This document shows positions 43,970-53,493 of a stretch of DNA of 64,000 bases, piece after piece; position 1 is the first letter of the stretch, and every line of letters starts with the position of its first letter. A model generated the notes under the pieces. The model saw nothing but the letters and a program-made list of their open reading frames with translations, ran no database searches and was not told the DNA's origin. Origin of the DNA: Acidobacteriota bacterium. GTDB taxonomy: Bacteria > Acidobacteriota > Holophagae > Holophagales > Holophagaceae. The stretch lies in the NCBI GenBank assembly GCA_021794095.1, contig JAJYRN010000002.1, forward strand, positions 233,076-297,075, read 5' to 3'. Position numbers and translations under genes: made by a program.

Positions 43970-45111
43970 CCCGGCACTTCCATCAGCAACGCCAGCCCCA
44001 GCCCGCCCCCGATGCCGAGGGTGGCGATGCCCAGGCCGCCGCCCCGCTGCCGCAACTGGTGGACCAGGGTGACGACGATGCGGGCGCCGGTGGCGCCGAT
44101 GGGATGGCCCAGGGCTACGGCGCCACCGGCCACGTTCAGGCGGTCCAGGGGCAGGTCCAACTGGCGCTGGCAGACCAGCAACTGGGCGGCGAAGGCCTCG
44201 TTGAGTTCCCAGAGCGCGATGTCCTCCACGCGCAGTCCGTGGGTCGCGAGCAGGCGGCGCACGGCGGGGACCGGAGCCTCGCCCATGTCCAGGGGATCCA
44301 CGCCGGCTTCGGACCAGCCCAGGATCCGCGCGAGGGGAGGAGCGGCGTCGAGCTGATCACCCCGCGCCAGCAGAAGGGCCGCGGCGCCATCGGACAGGGC
44401 GGAGGCATTGCCCGCGGTCACCTGGCCCGCCGGATCGAATACCGGACGCAGCAGGGCCAGTTCCCCGGCGGTGGTCCCGGGACGGATGCATTCATCGTGG
44501 TCCAGGCGCGGGTGAGGCAGCCACTCGGTTTCCGCGTGCGTTGCGGCGGCGCGGCGGTGGCTTTCGGCGGCCCAGGCATCCGCCTCGGCCCGGAGGATGC
44601 CCCGCTTCGCCGCGAGCCGCTCGATGGTTTCGCCCATGAGCAGGCCGGTGACCGGGCAGCGGAGGCCATCCTGGTGCATGACATCCGGCAGGGTCCGATG
44701 GCCCATGCGGAACCCCCAGCGCAATCCCGGCAGCAGATGGGGCGTGTCTGACATGGCCTCGCTGCCGCCCGCGAGCATGGGGGCGGGCGCGCCGGCGCGC
44801 AGTTCCTGGGCGGCCAGGATCGCGGCCTGGAGGCTGGAGCCGCAGGCCATGTTGAGGGTGAACGCCGGTGTATCAAAGGGCAGTCCAGCCTGGAGGGCCA
44901 GGGTTCTTGCCGGGTTCATGCCCTGGGTGTGGCTGCGCGCCATGCCCCAGACCACTTTCCCGGGCCGGGGCAGGGCGGGATCGGCCAGCAGACCCTGGAT
45001 CGCCGCAAGGCCCAGGTTCACGGCCCCGGCGCCCGCCAGGCTTCCCCCGTAACGGCCCAGCGGCAGCCGCCCTGCCGCCAGCAGATAGATCCCATCAGGC
45101 TGGTGTTTCAC
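43966..45111 (-). CDS. Thiolase lacking the second catalytic cysteine
   Basis: A 381-residue acetyl-CoA acetyltransferase-like protein. The nucleophile is in LNMACGSSLQAA (Cys90), and the histidine motifs NEAFAAQ and GGAVALGHPIGATGAR are intact. The C-terminal glycine loop reads ATLGIGGGLGLA, where thiolases have CIGGG: TGC to GGC would be a one-base change. The start is GTG, overlapping the YdcF-like gene by GTGA. The 3' end overlaps the Aas-like gene by four bases. It may be a degraded or specialised thiolase; residual activity is uncertain. Confidence 0.85.
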   Translation of the reverse strand: MKHQPDGIYLLAAGRLPLGRYGGSLAGAGAVNLGLAAIQGLLADPALPRPGKVVWGMARSHTQGMNPARTLALQAGLPFDTPAFTLNMACGSSLQAAILAAQELRAGAPAPMLAGGSEAMSDTPHLLPGLRWGFRMGHRTLPDVMHQDGLRCPVTGLLMGETIERLAAKRGILRAEADAWAAESHRRAAATHAETEWLPHPRLDHDECIRPGTTAGELALLRPVFDPAGQVTAGNASALSDGAAALLLARGDQLDAAPPLARILGWSEAGVDPLDMGEAPVPAVRRLLATHGLRVEDIALWELNEAFAAQLLVCQRQLDLPLDRLNVAGGAVALGHPIGATGARIVVTLVHQLRQRGGGLGIATLGIGGGLGLALLMEVPG

Positions 45112-45791
45112 GACGCAGGCTCCCAGTCATCCGGGGTGGGCTCCCGGGGGCCGAGCATGGGATCGGGCGGGAACCAGACATCCACCAGGGCCAGGTGGCG
45201 GGCGAAATATTCCCGGACCCAGAACCGCACCTGCGCGGAGAGGGGCTGGTGTTCGGTGGAGGCGGGGACGCCGAGGGCTTCCAGTCCCATGTGATCCGCC
45301 AGGAAGAGGGCCCGGGGCAGATGGAAATCCGAGGTCACCACCACCACCCGGCGCAGGCCGAAGACCACCTGGGCCCGCTTGAGGCTGTCCCAGGTGCGCC
45401 GTCCCGCGTAATCGCTGACGATCCGCGTGGGCGGCACTCCCTTGCGGAGCAGCCAGCGCCGCATGGCCTGGGGCTCGTTGTAGGAGGGCTCGCGGTTATC
45501 GCCGGAGACCAGGAACCACCGCACTTTGCCCGCCTGGTACAGCGCCAGGGCCATCCTTAGGCGCGCCTTGAGGACGCGGGTCGGTTCTCCGCGGCCGTAG
45601 ACGCCAGCCCCCAGAATCAGCACGGCGTCCTGGCCCGCGGGCAGGCTGGCGAGGGTGAAGACCTCATGGCGCGTGAGCGCCGGGAACCTTCCGAGCGTCC
45701 AGAGCAAGTCTCCCAGGAAGAGCAGCACCAGGACCGCCAGCAGGGCCCGCCTCGACTGCCAGCCATGATGAAGGAAGGCGGAGAACGTCAT
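45108..45791 (-). CDS. YdcF/SanA-like DUF218 membrane protein
   Basis: A 227-residue protein with one N-terminal anchor (RALLAVLVLLFLGDLLWTL) and the DUF218 domain outside or at the membrane: DAVLILGAGVYGRGEPTRVL, LVSGDNREPSYNEPQAM, RTWDSLKRAQVVF and VVVTSDFHLPRAL. Family members such as SanA affect envelope permeability. It is coupled by a GTGA overlap to the thiolase gene downstream. No catalytic activity is established. Confidence 0.85.
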   Translation of the reverse strand: MTFSAFLHHGWQSRRALLAVLVLLFLGDLLWTLGRFPALTRHEVFTLASLPAGQDAVLILGAGVYGRGEPTRVLKARLRMALALYQAGKVRWFLVSGDNREPSYNEPQAMRRWLLRKGVPPTRIVSDYAGRRTWDSLKRAQVVFGLRRVVVVTSDFHLPRALFLADHMGLEALGVPASTEHQPLSAQVRFWVREYFARHLALVDVWFPPDPMLGPREPTPDDWEPAS

Positions 45792-45858
45792 CGTGGGTTA
45801 GCATAGACCCTTCCTGTGTCTTCGCCCCATGCACACCCTGTCTTGACGAGATGCCTTG

Positions 45859-48800
45859 ATGAACCTGAGCCCGCTCCGCCCCGTCCGGCCCGTTCCTCCC
45901 ATTGGCCGCCTCGCCTCCCTGGCCCTGATCCTGGTCGCAGGGGGTGGGATGGGTTGTTTCCGGGCCACGGGGGTATCCCGTCCTGCCTTGGCGGTGGAAG
46001 AAATCCCCGCGGTGGGGGGAGACCGGGTGAACGGCCTCAAAGCCACAGCCGGTCCTGGGGATTTCTACCTGGGCAACGACTTCGTCCAGATGGCCGTGGA
46101 TGGCGCGGCCTTCGGTAGCCAGATGGGCCAATTCGGCGCGGCTTCCGGCGGCGCGGTGCTGGATATCGGTTCGATCTCCCTGGACCAAAGCTACAAGCGG
46201 GTGTCCCTGCCCGCTGACATGCTCGAGCGGCTCGGTCCGGTGGTCAACCAGGATCCCGATCTGCCCCTGGTGTTCGACCACTACACGCCGGGCAAGGACC
46301 CAGTCACCAACGATGTCACCCTCGACATGACGGGCTACCTGCTGGATCCCAAGGGCAAGCTCGGCGCGGCTGTGGATGCCCAGGGCCGCGTGACGGGCGT
46401 GACGGTGGACCATCTCATATCCCTCGGCACCGGGGATTCCTTCTTCACCCTGACGACCACCGTGACCAACCACTCCGGGGGAACCCTTCCCATCCAGAAC
46501 CTGGGCGACTACCTCTCCCAGCAGGGTGGCGGCTACCGCTTCGTTGTGCCCGCCACCAAGACCTTCTCAGGTGCGCCCGTGACCAACTGGGGGGTCGAGA
46601 TCCCGGGATCGGATTTCAACGCGCCGCTGACCTCCAGTGTGCAGGCGCCCATGGTGGGCCTGATGGGCGCTGAGTCCGCCGGGGAAACGCTGGATTGCCA
46701 CGCCTCTCTCGGCCTGATGCCCGTGGGTGAGGACTATCTGCTGGTCACCTCCGATCCGCAGGCGGCCCTGGAGGAAGACCGTCCCCGCGTGCCGGCGCGC
46801 CTGGTGGTCGGTGGACCTGCCGCTCCCAGTCTTGCGGATGGCCAATCCCTGACTTACACCCGCAGGCTCTATGTGGAAGGCGGATTCAGCCAGTCCGCAG
46901 TGATGCCGACTCAGACCACCTCCGATTTCAACGCCATGGTCGCCGCGCACCTCGGCCTGGTCGGGGGCGACTACGGAACACTGATTTTCACCACCTTCGG
47001 CACCGCCACATCGGGCGGAGCCCTCCAGACCGAGTACCGGATCGAGCGCTACCTGGGCAGCGCAGCCGATCCAAGCACCGACCTCGATCCGACCCACTGG
47101 AATCTGGAACGCGTGGAGTGGTTCGAGCATGGGGAAGTGCCCACGGCGGCCACGCCTCTGGTCCAGTTGCTCCTGCCGGCCGTGCCGGATCCGCTGAATG
47201 CAGGCCAGACCCAGCGCTATCGGATCATCGCCCGCAACCGGAACGAGTCCTACACCCTCTACCTCGGCACGAACCTGCTGAACACCAACAGCCCCAACCT
47301 CACGACCTATATCGAGCCCTCTACGACCCAGGCCTGGCAGATTGCCGAGCCCCTGGCACCCGAACGCGGCGACGTGACTGATTCAACCGGGAATGTCATT
47401 GCCCAAAAGGTCACCCGGCATGCCTTCGCGACTCGGGAAGCTGGCGCCAGCGTGTACGACGGTCTTCAGCCGCTGCGGATCACGTTGGCCGGGGTGGGGA
47501 CGACGCCCGATCCGGACATGCAGCGGACCCGGACGCTTGCAGGCTTCTTCGATCCGGTCACCAAGGTCAAGCAGGTCTACGGCATCAACGCCGGCGCCTA
47601 TCAGTACCGCGCCGGCAACCAGATCTTCGGCACCTCTTTCGCCTACACCAACGCCCCCGTGGCGGCCTACTTCGCGCCCGGCAGCTATGTGGCCTACGGC
47701 ACCCGCGGTCCCCTTTCCCACCTCGATGCGATTCCGGTCCTCGCCTACGATGGTCAGCCCGATGTCCAGCATCAGTTTGTCGTGGTGAAAACCAGCCTGC
47801 CTTCGGGTTGGGTCAGCTTCGATCTGCCCGATCCTACCCAGGCCACCACGGGTGGCCTGAACCCCGGTGAGATGCTGAGTTCCGCCCTGGCCGAAGGCGT
47901 GGATGTGGTGGCTCGCACGGAACAGGACGAGAATACGGATCCCGTCGCGCTCCAGGCGGATTTCCGCAAGGAATTTGATACGAACAATCCGACCATCTCG
48001 GATGCCCAGCGGGATCCCATCGGCAACGATCCCTTCGTGGTCGGTGCCCGCTCGTCCTCGCTGGGGGATGGTGATGTCACGGCGCTGTTCACGCCCGCGC
48101 CGATCAACGCCCGGTTCGGGGGGGCCCAGCCTTCGGCCGGCTGGACGCTGGCTGATTTCATCACCCAGGCCCAGGGCGCCTACAACGTCATCGAGCGCCC
48201 GTGCGGCCCCACAGGCCTCTTCACCGTGCGGGGCTTCGATCCCACGGTGGCCCTCGGAACTGGCGTCAATGCCTGGTGGACCCAGACAGGGCCCGTTGCG
48301 TTGGGCAAGCACGAGGGTGATTTCGACGCCCTGCAACTGCTCCGCGGCGAGTACTCCGACGCGAACGGCAACCCCCTCCCGCTCACGGATCCGGCCAATG
48401 CCACGGCTTGGTTCAACGAGTTCCTGGCGGTGCGCCGCGACTGGTTCGGCCTGCTGAATCAGCAGATGCCCAATGCCTTCACCAAAGCCCTCGGACTCTC
48501 CTCGGCCCGCTACAGCCTGGATACGCCCGTGGGCTTGGCCCGCACCTACCTCGACCTCGGCAGCAGCGCGGCCACCCTGAGCCAGAGTGATCTGAGCCCA
48601 GTCCTCAAGGCCCTCCAGTCCGGCGCCGCCGTGGCCTCCACCGGGCCCTTCCTGGATGTCACCCTCAACGGGGTCGGTCCCGGCGGCCTGGTCTCCGGGC
48701 CTGTCACCACAGCTTCGCTGTCCATTGCCCTCTATGCGCCGGATTGGGTTCCGGTGGATGAGGTGCGGGTCGTGGTGAATGGAGCGGTCCAGGCCGTGCC

Positions 48801-49044
48801 TCTGTCCAGCTTCACGGCTTCCACTACGGATTTCAGGCTCCGAACCGCCACGGTCAACTTGGCCCTCCCCGCCGGGAAGAGCGCCTGGGTGGTGGTCGAG
48901 GCCGGTGTGCCGCTCACCACCACGGGCGCCTATGCGCCGGGCACCCCCTGGGCCAAGATCATGAAGGGTATCTATCCCATCGCCGTGACCAATCCCATTT
49001 TCGTGGATGTGACGGGAGCCGGCTACACTCCTCCTTTCCCTTGA
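45859..49044 (+). CDS. Large exported protein, CehA/McbA-like with degenerate PHP part
   Basis: A 1061-residue protein from the ATG at 45859. The signal LASLALILVAGGGMGC has a non-ideal lipobox ending at Cys33. The C-terminal 130 residues, ending AVTNPIFVDVTGAG, and the STGPFLDVTLNGVGPGG element match the tail of exported CehA/McbA-type PHP metallohydrolases. The part near residues 669-695 (ALAEGVDVVARTEQDENTD) lines up with the PHP helix that normally continues TDHN, but the metal ligands are missing. The long N-terminal region is beta-rich. Function is unknown; a non-catalytic binding role is an inference. Confidence 0.6.
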   Translation: MNLSPLRPVRPVPPIGRLASLALILVAGGGMGCFRATGVSRPALAVEEIPAVGGDRVNGLKATAGPGDFYLGNDFVQMAVDGAAFGSQMGQFGAASGGAVLDIGSISLDQSYKRVSLPADMLERLGPVVNQDPDLPLVFDHYTPGKDPVTNDVTLDMTGYLLDPKGKLGAAVDAQGRVTGVTVDHLISLGTGDSFFTLTTTVTNHSGGTLPIQNLGDYLSQQGGGYRFVVPATKTFSGAPVTNWGVEIPGSDFNAPLTSSVQAPMVGLMGAESAGETLDCHASLGLMPVGEDYLLVTSDPQAALEEDRPRVPARLVVGGPAAPSLADGQSLTYTRRLYVEGGFSQSAVMPTQTTSDFNAMVAAHLGLVGGDYGTLIFTTFGTATSGGALQTEYRIERYLGSAADPSTDLDPTHWNLERVEWFEHGEVPTAATPLVQLLLPAVPDPLNAGQTQRYRIIARNRNESYTLYLGTNLLNTNSPNLTTYIEPSTTQAWQIAEPLAPERGDVTDSTGNVIAQKVTRHAFATREAGASVYDGLQPLRITLAGVGTTPDPDMQRTRTLAGFFDPVTKVKQVYGINAGAYQYRAGNQIFGTSFAYTNAPVAAYFAPGSYVAYGTRGPLSHLDAIPVLAYDGQPDVQHQFVVVKTSLPSGWVSFDLPDPTQATTGGLNPGEMLSSALAEGVDVVARTEQDENTDPVALQADFRKEFDTNNPTISDAQRDPIGNDPFVVGARSSSLGDGDVTALFTPAPINARFGGAQPSAGWTLADFITQAQGAYNVIERPCGPTGLFTVRGFDPTVALGTGVNAWWTQTGPVALGKHEGDFDALQLLRGEYSDANGNPLPLTDPANATAWFNEFLAVRRDWFGLLNQQMPNAFTKALGLSSARYSLDTPVGLARTYLDLGSSAATLSQSDLSPVLKALQSGAAVASTGPFLDVTLNGVGPGGLVSGPVTTASLSIALYAPDWVPVDEVRVVVNGAVQAVPLSSFTASTTDFRLRTATVNLALPAGKSAWVVVEAGVPLTTTGAYAPGTPWAKIMKGIYPIAVTNPIFVDVTGAGYTPPFP

Positions 49045-49060
49045 CCGCGGGAGAGCCCTG

Positions 49061-50431
49061 ATGGCGGACTGGCTGCCGGAGCGCCTTCCGGAGGACATTG
49101 ACGCGGAACGCTCGTTCCTCGCCACCTGCTGCGCCCCCGGGGCGGAGATGTTGGCGGCCGAGGTGGTGTTCACCTTGGCTGAGGAGGATTTCGTCCATCC
49201 GGGCCACCGGGCGGTGTTCCGCGCCCTCCGCCGGCTGATCGAGGTCCAGGTCGAGGTCAATGCCCTTACCCTGAAGGATGCCCTGGACCAGGAGGACAAC
49301 CTCAATCGGGTCGGCGGCTATCCCGGCCTGGTGGAACTTCTGGCAGGCGAGGATGTGGGCCGCCCCCAGGTGCTGGCGGATGTGATCCGCCGCAAGGCCC
49401 GCCTGCGCCGCCTGGTGCATCTGGGCGCCCAGCTCGTGCGGCAGGCTGCTGGGGAAGAGGAGGCTCCGGAGATCCTGGTGGATCAGACGGCCCAGGAGCT
49501 CTTCCTGCTGGCCCAGGGGGACGCCAAGGCCCGGGGTCTGCTGAGTCTCAGCGCCGTGGCGGATGAGGCCATGGATCGCCTCCAGGAGCGCCTGGAAGGG
49601 CGTCTTTCACCGGGTATCCGGGTGGGCTTCTCGCGCTTCGACGAGCTCACCCAGGGCTTCCAGCCGGGCAACCTCATCGTGCTTGCCGCGCGCCCCGGCG
49701 TGGGCAAGACCGCCCTGGCCTTGAACTGGATCCTGCGCTCCGCCCTGGGGCGGGAGGGGCGGAATGGCCATTGCGGCGCCTTCTTCAGTCTGGAAATGAG
49801 CCAGGAGGAAGTCTTCCTGCGCCTGCTCGCGGCGCACAGCCAGACGAACATGAAGGATATTCAGGCCGGCCGGGCCGCCAACCGGCTTCAGGATCTGCTC
49901 ACTTCCCGCCAGGAACTGGCCACCCTTCCGCTCTACATCTGCGATCAGGCTTCCATCACCGTGCCTCAGATCCAGAACATGGTCTTGAAGCAGGGGAGCC
50001 AGAGCAACCGCCGGATCGAGTTCGTCATCATTGACTATCTGCAGCTCCTCAGCAGCCCCGAGAGCAGCCGCGGGGCCAAGCAGAATGAGGCCGTCCGCAT
50101 CGGCGAAATCAGCCGCGGCCTCAAGCTCATGGCCAAGGATTTCGGTATCCCCGTGGTGGTGCTTTCGCAGCTCAACCGCGAGGTGGAGCACCGTACGGGC
50201 GGACGTCCCCAGCTTTCGGATCTTCGCGATTCGGGCGCCATCGAGCAGGACGCCGATATCGTGGCCTTCATCCACCGCAAGATGGTGGCCATGGCAGCAG
50301 AGGAGGAGCCGGATCCCCATGCCGAATTGATCGTGGCCAAGCACCGCAATGGCCCCACGGGCATCATCCCGCTCTACTTCCGGGGCGAGCATGCCACGTA
50401 CCACGAGATGGTACGGGAAACGGCCGGATAG
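49061..50431 (+). CDS. dnaB: Replicative DNA helicase DnaB
   Basis: A 456-residue hexameric helicase. The N-terminal domain (DIDAERSFLATCCAPGAEML) is followed by the RecA-like core: Walker A AARPGVGKTALALN, Walker B VIIDYLQLLSS, and the sensor and arginine-finger region at VVVLSQLNREVEHRTGGRP. No intein insertion is seen. GGAGAG lies before the ATG. It is preceded by the large exported protein (16 bp) and followed by a strong bidirectional hairpin. Confidence 0.95.
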   Translation: MADWLPERLPEDIDAERSFLATCCAPGAEMLAAEVVFTLAEEDFVHPGHRAVFRALRRLIEVQVEVNALTLKDALDQEDNLNRVGGYPGLVELLAGEDVGRPQVLADVIRRKARLRRLVHLGAQLVRQAAGEEEAPEILVDQTAQELFLLAQGDAKARGLLSLSAVADEAMDRLQERLEGRLSPGIRVGFSRFDELTQGFQPGNLIVLAARPGVGKTALALNWILRSALGREGRNGHCGAFFSLEMSQEEVFLRLLAAHSQTNMKDIQAGRAANRLQDLLTSRQELATLPLYICDQASITVPQIQNMVLKQGSQSNRRIEFVIIDYLQLLSSPESSRGAKQNEAVRIGEISRGLKLMAKDFGIPVVVLSQLNREVEHRTGGRPQLSDLRDSGAIEQDADIVAFIHRKMVAMAAEEEPDPHAELIVAKHRNGPTGIIPLYFRGEHATYHEMVRETAG

Positions 50432-50448
50432 GCGCAGACGCCTCGGTT

Positions 50449-50488
50449 TCGCGAGAAGGGGCGGCCGATTGACCGCCCCTTCTCGCGA
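50449..50488. terminator. Bidirectional terminator hairpin, dnaB / E2
   Basis: TCGCGAGAAGGGGCGG (50449-50464) pairs perfectly with CCGCCCCTTCTCGCGA (50473-50488) around an eight-base loop, giving a 16-bp stem. It lies between the convergent dnaB and E2 genes. No T-run follows, so the extraordinary stem stability must do the work. Confidence 0.75.
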
Positions 50489-50499
50489 GGGAGAGGCTG

Positions 50500-51825
50500 C
50501 TACTCGAGGCCGAAGGTGGAGTTCTCCAACTCTTTTTTAACAAAGGCCATGAACAGGTCGCCGGTGGCGCCGTCAATGATCCGGTGGTCGAAGCCGAGGC
50601 TGGAGAACATGATCTGGCGGATGGCGATGAAGTCCGTGCCGTCGGGGCCGGTGACGACGACGGGGCGCTTGACGATGGCGCCGACGCCCTGGATGGCCAC
50701 CTGGGGCTGGTTGATGATGGGCAACCCGAAGGTGTCGCCGTAGACGCCGGGGTTGGTGATGGTGAAGGTGCCGCCGCTGATCTCATCGGGCTTCAGCTGC
50801 TTGGTGCGGGCGCGCTCGGCCAGGTCGTTCAGGCTGCGGGCCAGGCCGCCCAGGTTCATCATGTCGGCATTCTTGACCACGGGCACGATGAGGCCCCAGT
50901 CCAGGCTCACAGCGACGCCGAGGTTGACATCCTGCTTGTAGAGGACGTTGTCGCCATCCACGGAGGCGTTGGCGATGGGGTAGGCCCGGAGCGCCTTGCA
51001 GGCCGCCATCATGATGAAGGGCATGAACGAGAGCTTGGTGCCGAACTGCTCCTCGAAGGCTTTCTTGTGCTTGTTCCGCAGGCGGGCCACGTGGGTCATG
51101 TCTATTTCGAAGACCGTGTAGACGTGAGCCGAGGTGCGGCGGCTGGCCACCATGTTGCCGGCGATGATCTTCCGCATCCGGCTCATGGGCTCGACCTTCA
51201 CGCGCTCGCCAGGCGCGAAGGCCGGCACCGCGGGGGCCGGGACCACGGACAGAGCGGGCGTGAGGCCGAGGGTGGGTGCGGAGGGATCATGCACCGCGGG
51301 CAGGGCGGGGGCGATGCCGGTGGAGGCCGGGGCCGCCGGGCCCTTGGCCAGGTAGGCTTCGAGATCCTCCTTCGTCACCCGGCCGGCCTGGCCGGTGCCC
51401 TGGAGGCGGCTCAGGTCCACGCCATGCTGGCGGGCCATCTCGCGAACCAGCGGGCTGCTCTTGGTGCGGAGACGGGCCTCCAGGCTGTTGTCATCTTCCA
51501 TGTCCATGGGGTGGATGGGGGCGGCGAGCGGCGCCAGGGCAGCGGGTTGGGGTGCCGCAACGGCGGGCGCGCCCGCGGCCTTCTCCGAGGCATCGCCGAT
51601 CCGGGCCACCACAGTGCCCACGGGCACCGTGAGGTTCACGTCCACGAGGATTTCCAACAGGGTTCCGGCCGCCGGCGCGGGAATCTCAGCATCCACCTTG
51701 TCCGTGCTGATCTCGTAGAGTGTCTCGTCCTTGGCGACGGTGTCGCCGGCCTTCTTGTGCCACTTCAGCACAGTGGCTTCGGCAATGCTTTCGCCCATCT
51801 GGGGCATGACAACGTCAAAGGCCAT
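50500..51825 (-). CDS. 2-oxoacid dehydrogenase E2 (dihydrolipoamide acyltransferase)
   Basis: A 441-residue E2 core subunit. One lipoyl domain (residues 1-80) has the lipoylated lysine in ISTDKVDAEIPAP. A peripheral-subunit-binding domain follows at about 125-170 (SSPLVREMARQHGVDLSRLQGTG). The catalytic domain (205-441) contains the HxxxDG site in DHRIIDGATGDLFM. It transfers an acyl group to CoA in a pyruvate, 2-oxoglutarate or branched-chain complex; which one cannot be read here. No E1 or E3 gene is adjacent. It overlaps gatA by 11 bp. Confidence 0.9.
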   Translation of the reverse strand: MAFDVVMPQMGESIAEATVLKWHKKAGDTVAKDETLYEISTDKVDAEIPAPAAGTLLEILVDVNLTVPVGTVVARIGDASEKAAGAPAVAAPQPAALAPLAAPIHPMDMEDDNSLEARLRTKSSPLVREMARQHGVDLSRLQGTGQAGRVTKEDLEAYLAKGPAAPASTGIAPALPAVHDPSAPTLGLTPALSVVPAPAVPAFAPGERVKVEPMSRMRKIIAGNMVASRRTSAHVYTVFEIDMTHVARLRNKHKKAFEEQFGTKLSFMPFIMMAACKALRAYPIANASVDGDNVLYKQDVNLGVAVSLDWGLIVPVVKNADMMNLGGLARSLNDLAERARTKQLKPDEISGGTFTITNPGVYGDTFGLPIINQPQVAIQGVGAIVKRPVVVTGPDGTDFIAIRQIMFSSLGFDHRIIDGATGDLFMAFVKKELENSTFGLE

Positions 51826-53302
51826 GGGGCGGCTCCTGTGAGAACGGGGTGGGGGTGAGCAGGTGGTGGCGGGTCACTTGCTGGTACCGGTGAGCGGCTT
51901 CCAGAAGGCGAGTGTCCGAGAACGCCGGGGCGATCAGCTGGAGGCCCACAGGCAATCCTTCTGAGAATCCGGCCGGGATGGATAGGGCTGGCAGTCCGGC
52001 GAGGGGGGTGGGGACTGTGAACACATCCGCAAGATACATCGCGAGCGGATCGGTGGTCCGGGCATTCAGAGGAAAGGCGGCGGCCGGGCTGACGGGGGTT
52101 GCCAGGAGGTCCACCTGCTCGAAGGCGGTCTGGAAATCCTGCGCGATGAGGGTCCGGGCCTTCAGGGCCTTCTGATAGAAGGCTTCGTAATAGCCCTTGG
52201 ACAGGCAGAACGTCCCGAGGAGGATGCGCCGTTTGACCTCGGCGCCCAGGCCGAGATCGCGGGTTTCCGCGATCACTTCCGCTGCGGTTCCTCCCGGGTG
52301 CGGGGCCCGGCTCCCGAGGCGGATGCCGTCGAAGCGGGCAAGGTTGCTGGAAACTTCGCTGGTGCAAAGCAGGTAGTACGCGTCGAGGGCGAAGCGGGTG
52401 TGGGGCAGGGAGATGTCCAGCAGTTCGGCGCCCAGATCCTGGAACCTCTCAAGGGCGGCTTCCAGCGTGCTTCGTACGCCCGGCTCAAGGCCGGGGCCCC
52501 AGTATTCGACGGGCAGGCCGATGCGTACGCCCTTGAGCTCCGCGGCTTGAAGGGGGAAAAGGCTTTCGGCGCGGGGCAGGTCTGCGGAGGTGCTGTCCAG
52601 GGGATCCCGCCCGGCCATGACCTGGAGGGCCGCGGCCACGTCGGCAGCGGAGGCGCCGACGGGCCCGACCTGATCGAGGCTGGAGGCCATGGCCGTGAGC
52701 CCGTACCGACTGAGGACGCCGTAGGTGGGCCGCAGCGCGGTGACATTGCAGAAGCTGGCGGGCAGGCGCACGGAGCCGCCGGTATCGCTGCCGAGGGCCA
52801 ATGGGGCGTAGCCGGCCGCCACGGCGGCGATGGGGCCGCTGCTGCTGCCACCTGGAACCCGGGCCTCATCCCAGGGGTTCCGCGTGGGGCCGAACGCGCT
52901 GTACTCGCCGCTGGAGCCCATGGCGAACTCGTCCATGTTCGCCTTGGCGATGGGGACGGCCCCGGCCGCCAGCAGCCGGGCGACGACGGTGGCGTCGTAG
53001 GGGGCCTGGTAGCCATCCAGAATCCGCGAGGCGCAGGTGGTGGGCGTTCCCTTCCAATGAAGGTTGTCCTTGAGCACAACCGGGAGGCCCAGCACGGGGG
53101 TGCGCTCGCCGGCCCCCAAGCGCCGGTCCGCCTCGCGAGCCAACGCAAGGCTGCGTTCCGGATGGGTGCTCAGGATCGCCTTGATCCGCCCATCCTGGCA
53201 CTGGATCCGCTCCAGGGCCTGGCGAACCAGGGCTTCGGCGGACAGGGCGCCGGAATCCAGCCCCTCGCGCCAACCCATCGCCGTGCTCAAGGCCATCGCC
53301 AC
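51815..53302 (-). CDS. gatA: Asp/Glu-tRNA amidotransferase subunit A
   Basis: A 495-residue amidase-signature enzyme. The Lys-Ser-Ser triad can be seen in LPVVLKDNLHWKG, RVPGGSSSGPIAAVAAG and GSDTGGSVRLPASFCN. The sequence layout (MDEFAMGSSGEYSAFGPTRNPWD) is that of GatA, which releases ammonia from glutamine to amidate misacylated Asp-tRNAAsn or Glu-tRNAGln. gatB and gatC are not in this window. The start has GGAG seven bases upstream. It is co-translated with the E2 gene, an unusual partner. Confidence 0.9.
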   Translation of the reverse strand: MAMALSTAMGWREGLDSGALSAEALVRQALERIQCQDGRIKAILSTHPERSLALAREADRRLGAGERTPVLGLPVVLKDNLHWKGTPTTCASRILDGYQAPYDATVVARLLAAGAVPIAKANMDEFAMGSSGEYSAFGPTRNPWDEARVPGGSSSGPIAAVAAGYAPLALGSDTGGSVRLPASFCNVTALRPTYGVLSRYGLTAMASSLDQVGPVGASAADVAAALQVMAGRDPLDSTSADLPRAESLFPLQAAELKGVRIGLPVEYWGPGLEPGVRSTLEAALERFQDLGAELLDISLPHTRFALDAYYLLCTSEVSSNLARFDGIRLGSRAPHPGGTAAEVIAETRDLGLGAEVKRRILLGTFCLSKGYYEAFYQKALKARTLIAQDFQTAFEQVDLLATPVSPAAAFPLNARTTDPLAMYLADVFTVPTPLAGLPALSIPAGFSEGLPVGLQLIAPAFSDTRLLEAAHRYQQVTRHHLLTPTPFSQEPPHGL

Positions 53303-53493
53303 ACTCCGGACCTTCTACTTTGCCAGGAGGCTGGCGCATCTTCCATCCCGCGCGGGGCCCTGAAGCCCATCGCCTTCCGGGAATACCCTGGGTCTGGGCC
53401 AGCATGCAGGATGGAAATAGGCTACTATCCCATGCTTAAGCACCCCTCTGGCACTGTTCCTGCACGCCGGCCGGGGTGCTCCCTGGAAGACCC

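Noticed and set aside
53423-53428. TACTAT as a -10 box before the DnaJ-TPR gene
   Set aside because: The hexamer matches the pilM -10, but no acceptable -35 lies at the proper distance, so it was not listed as a promoter.
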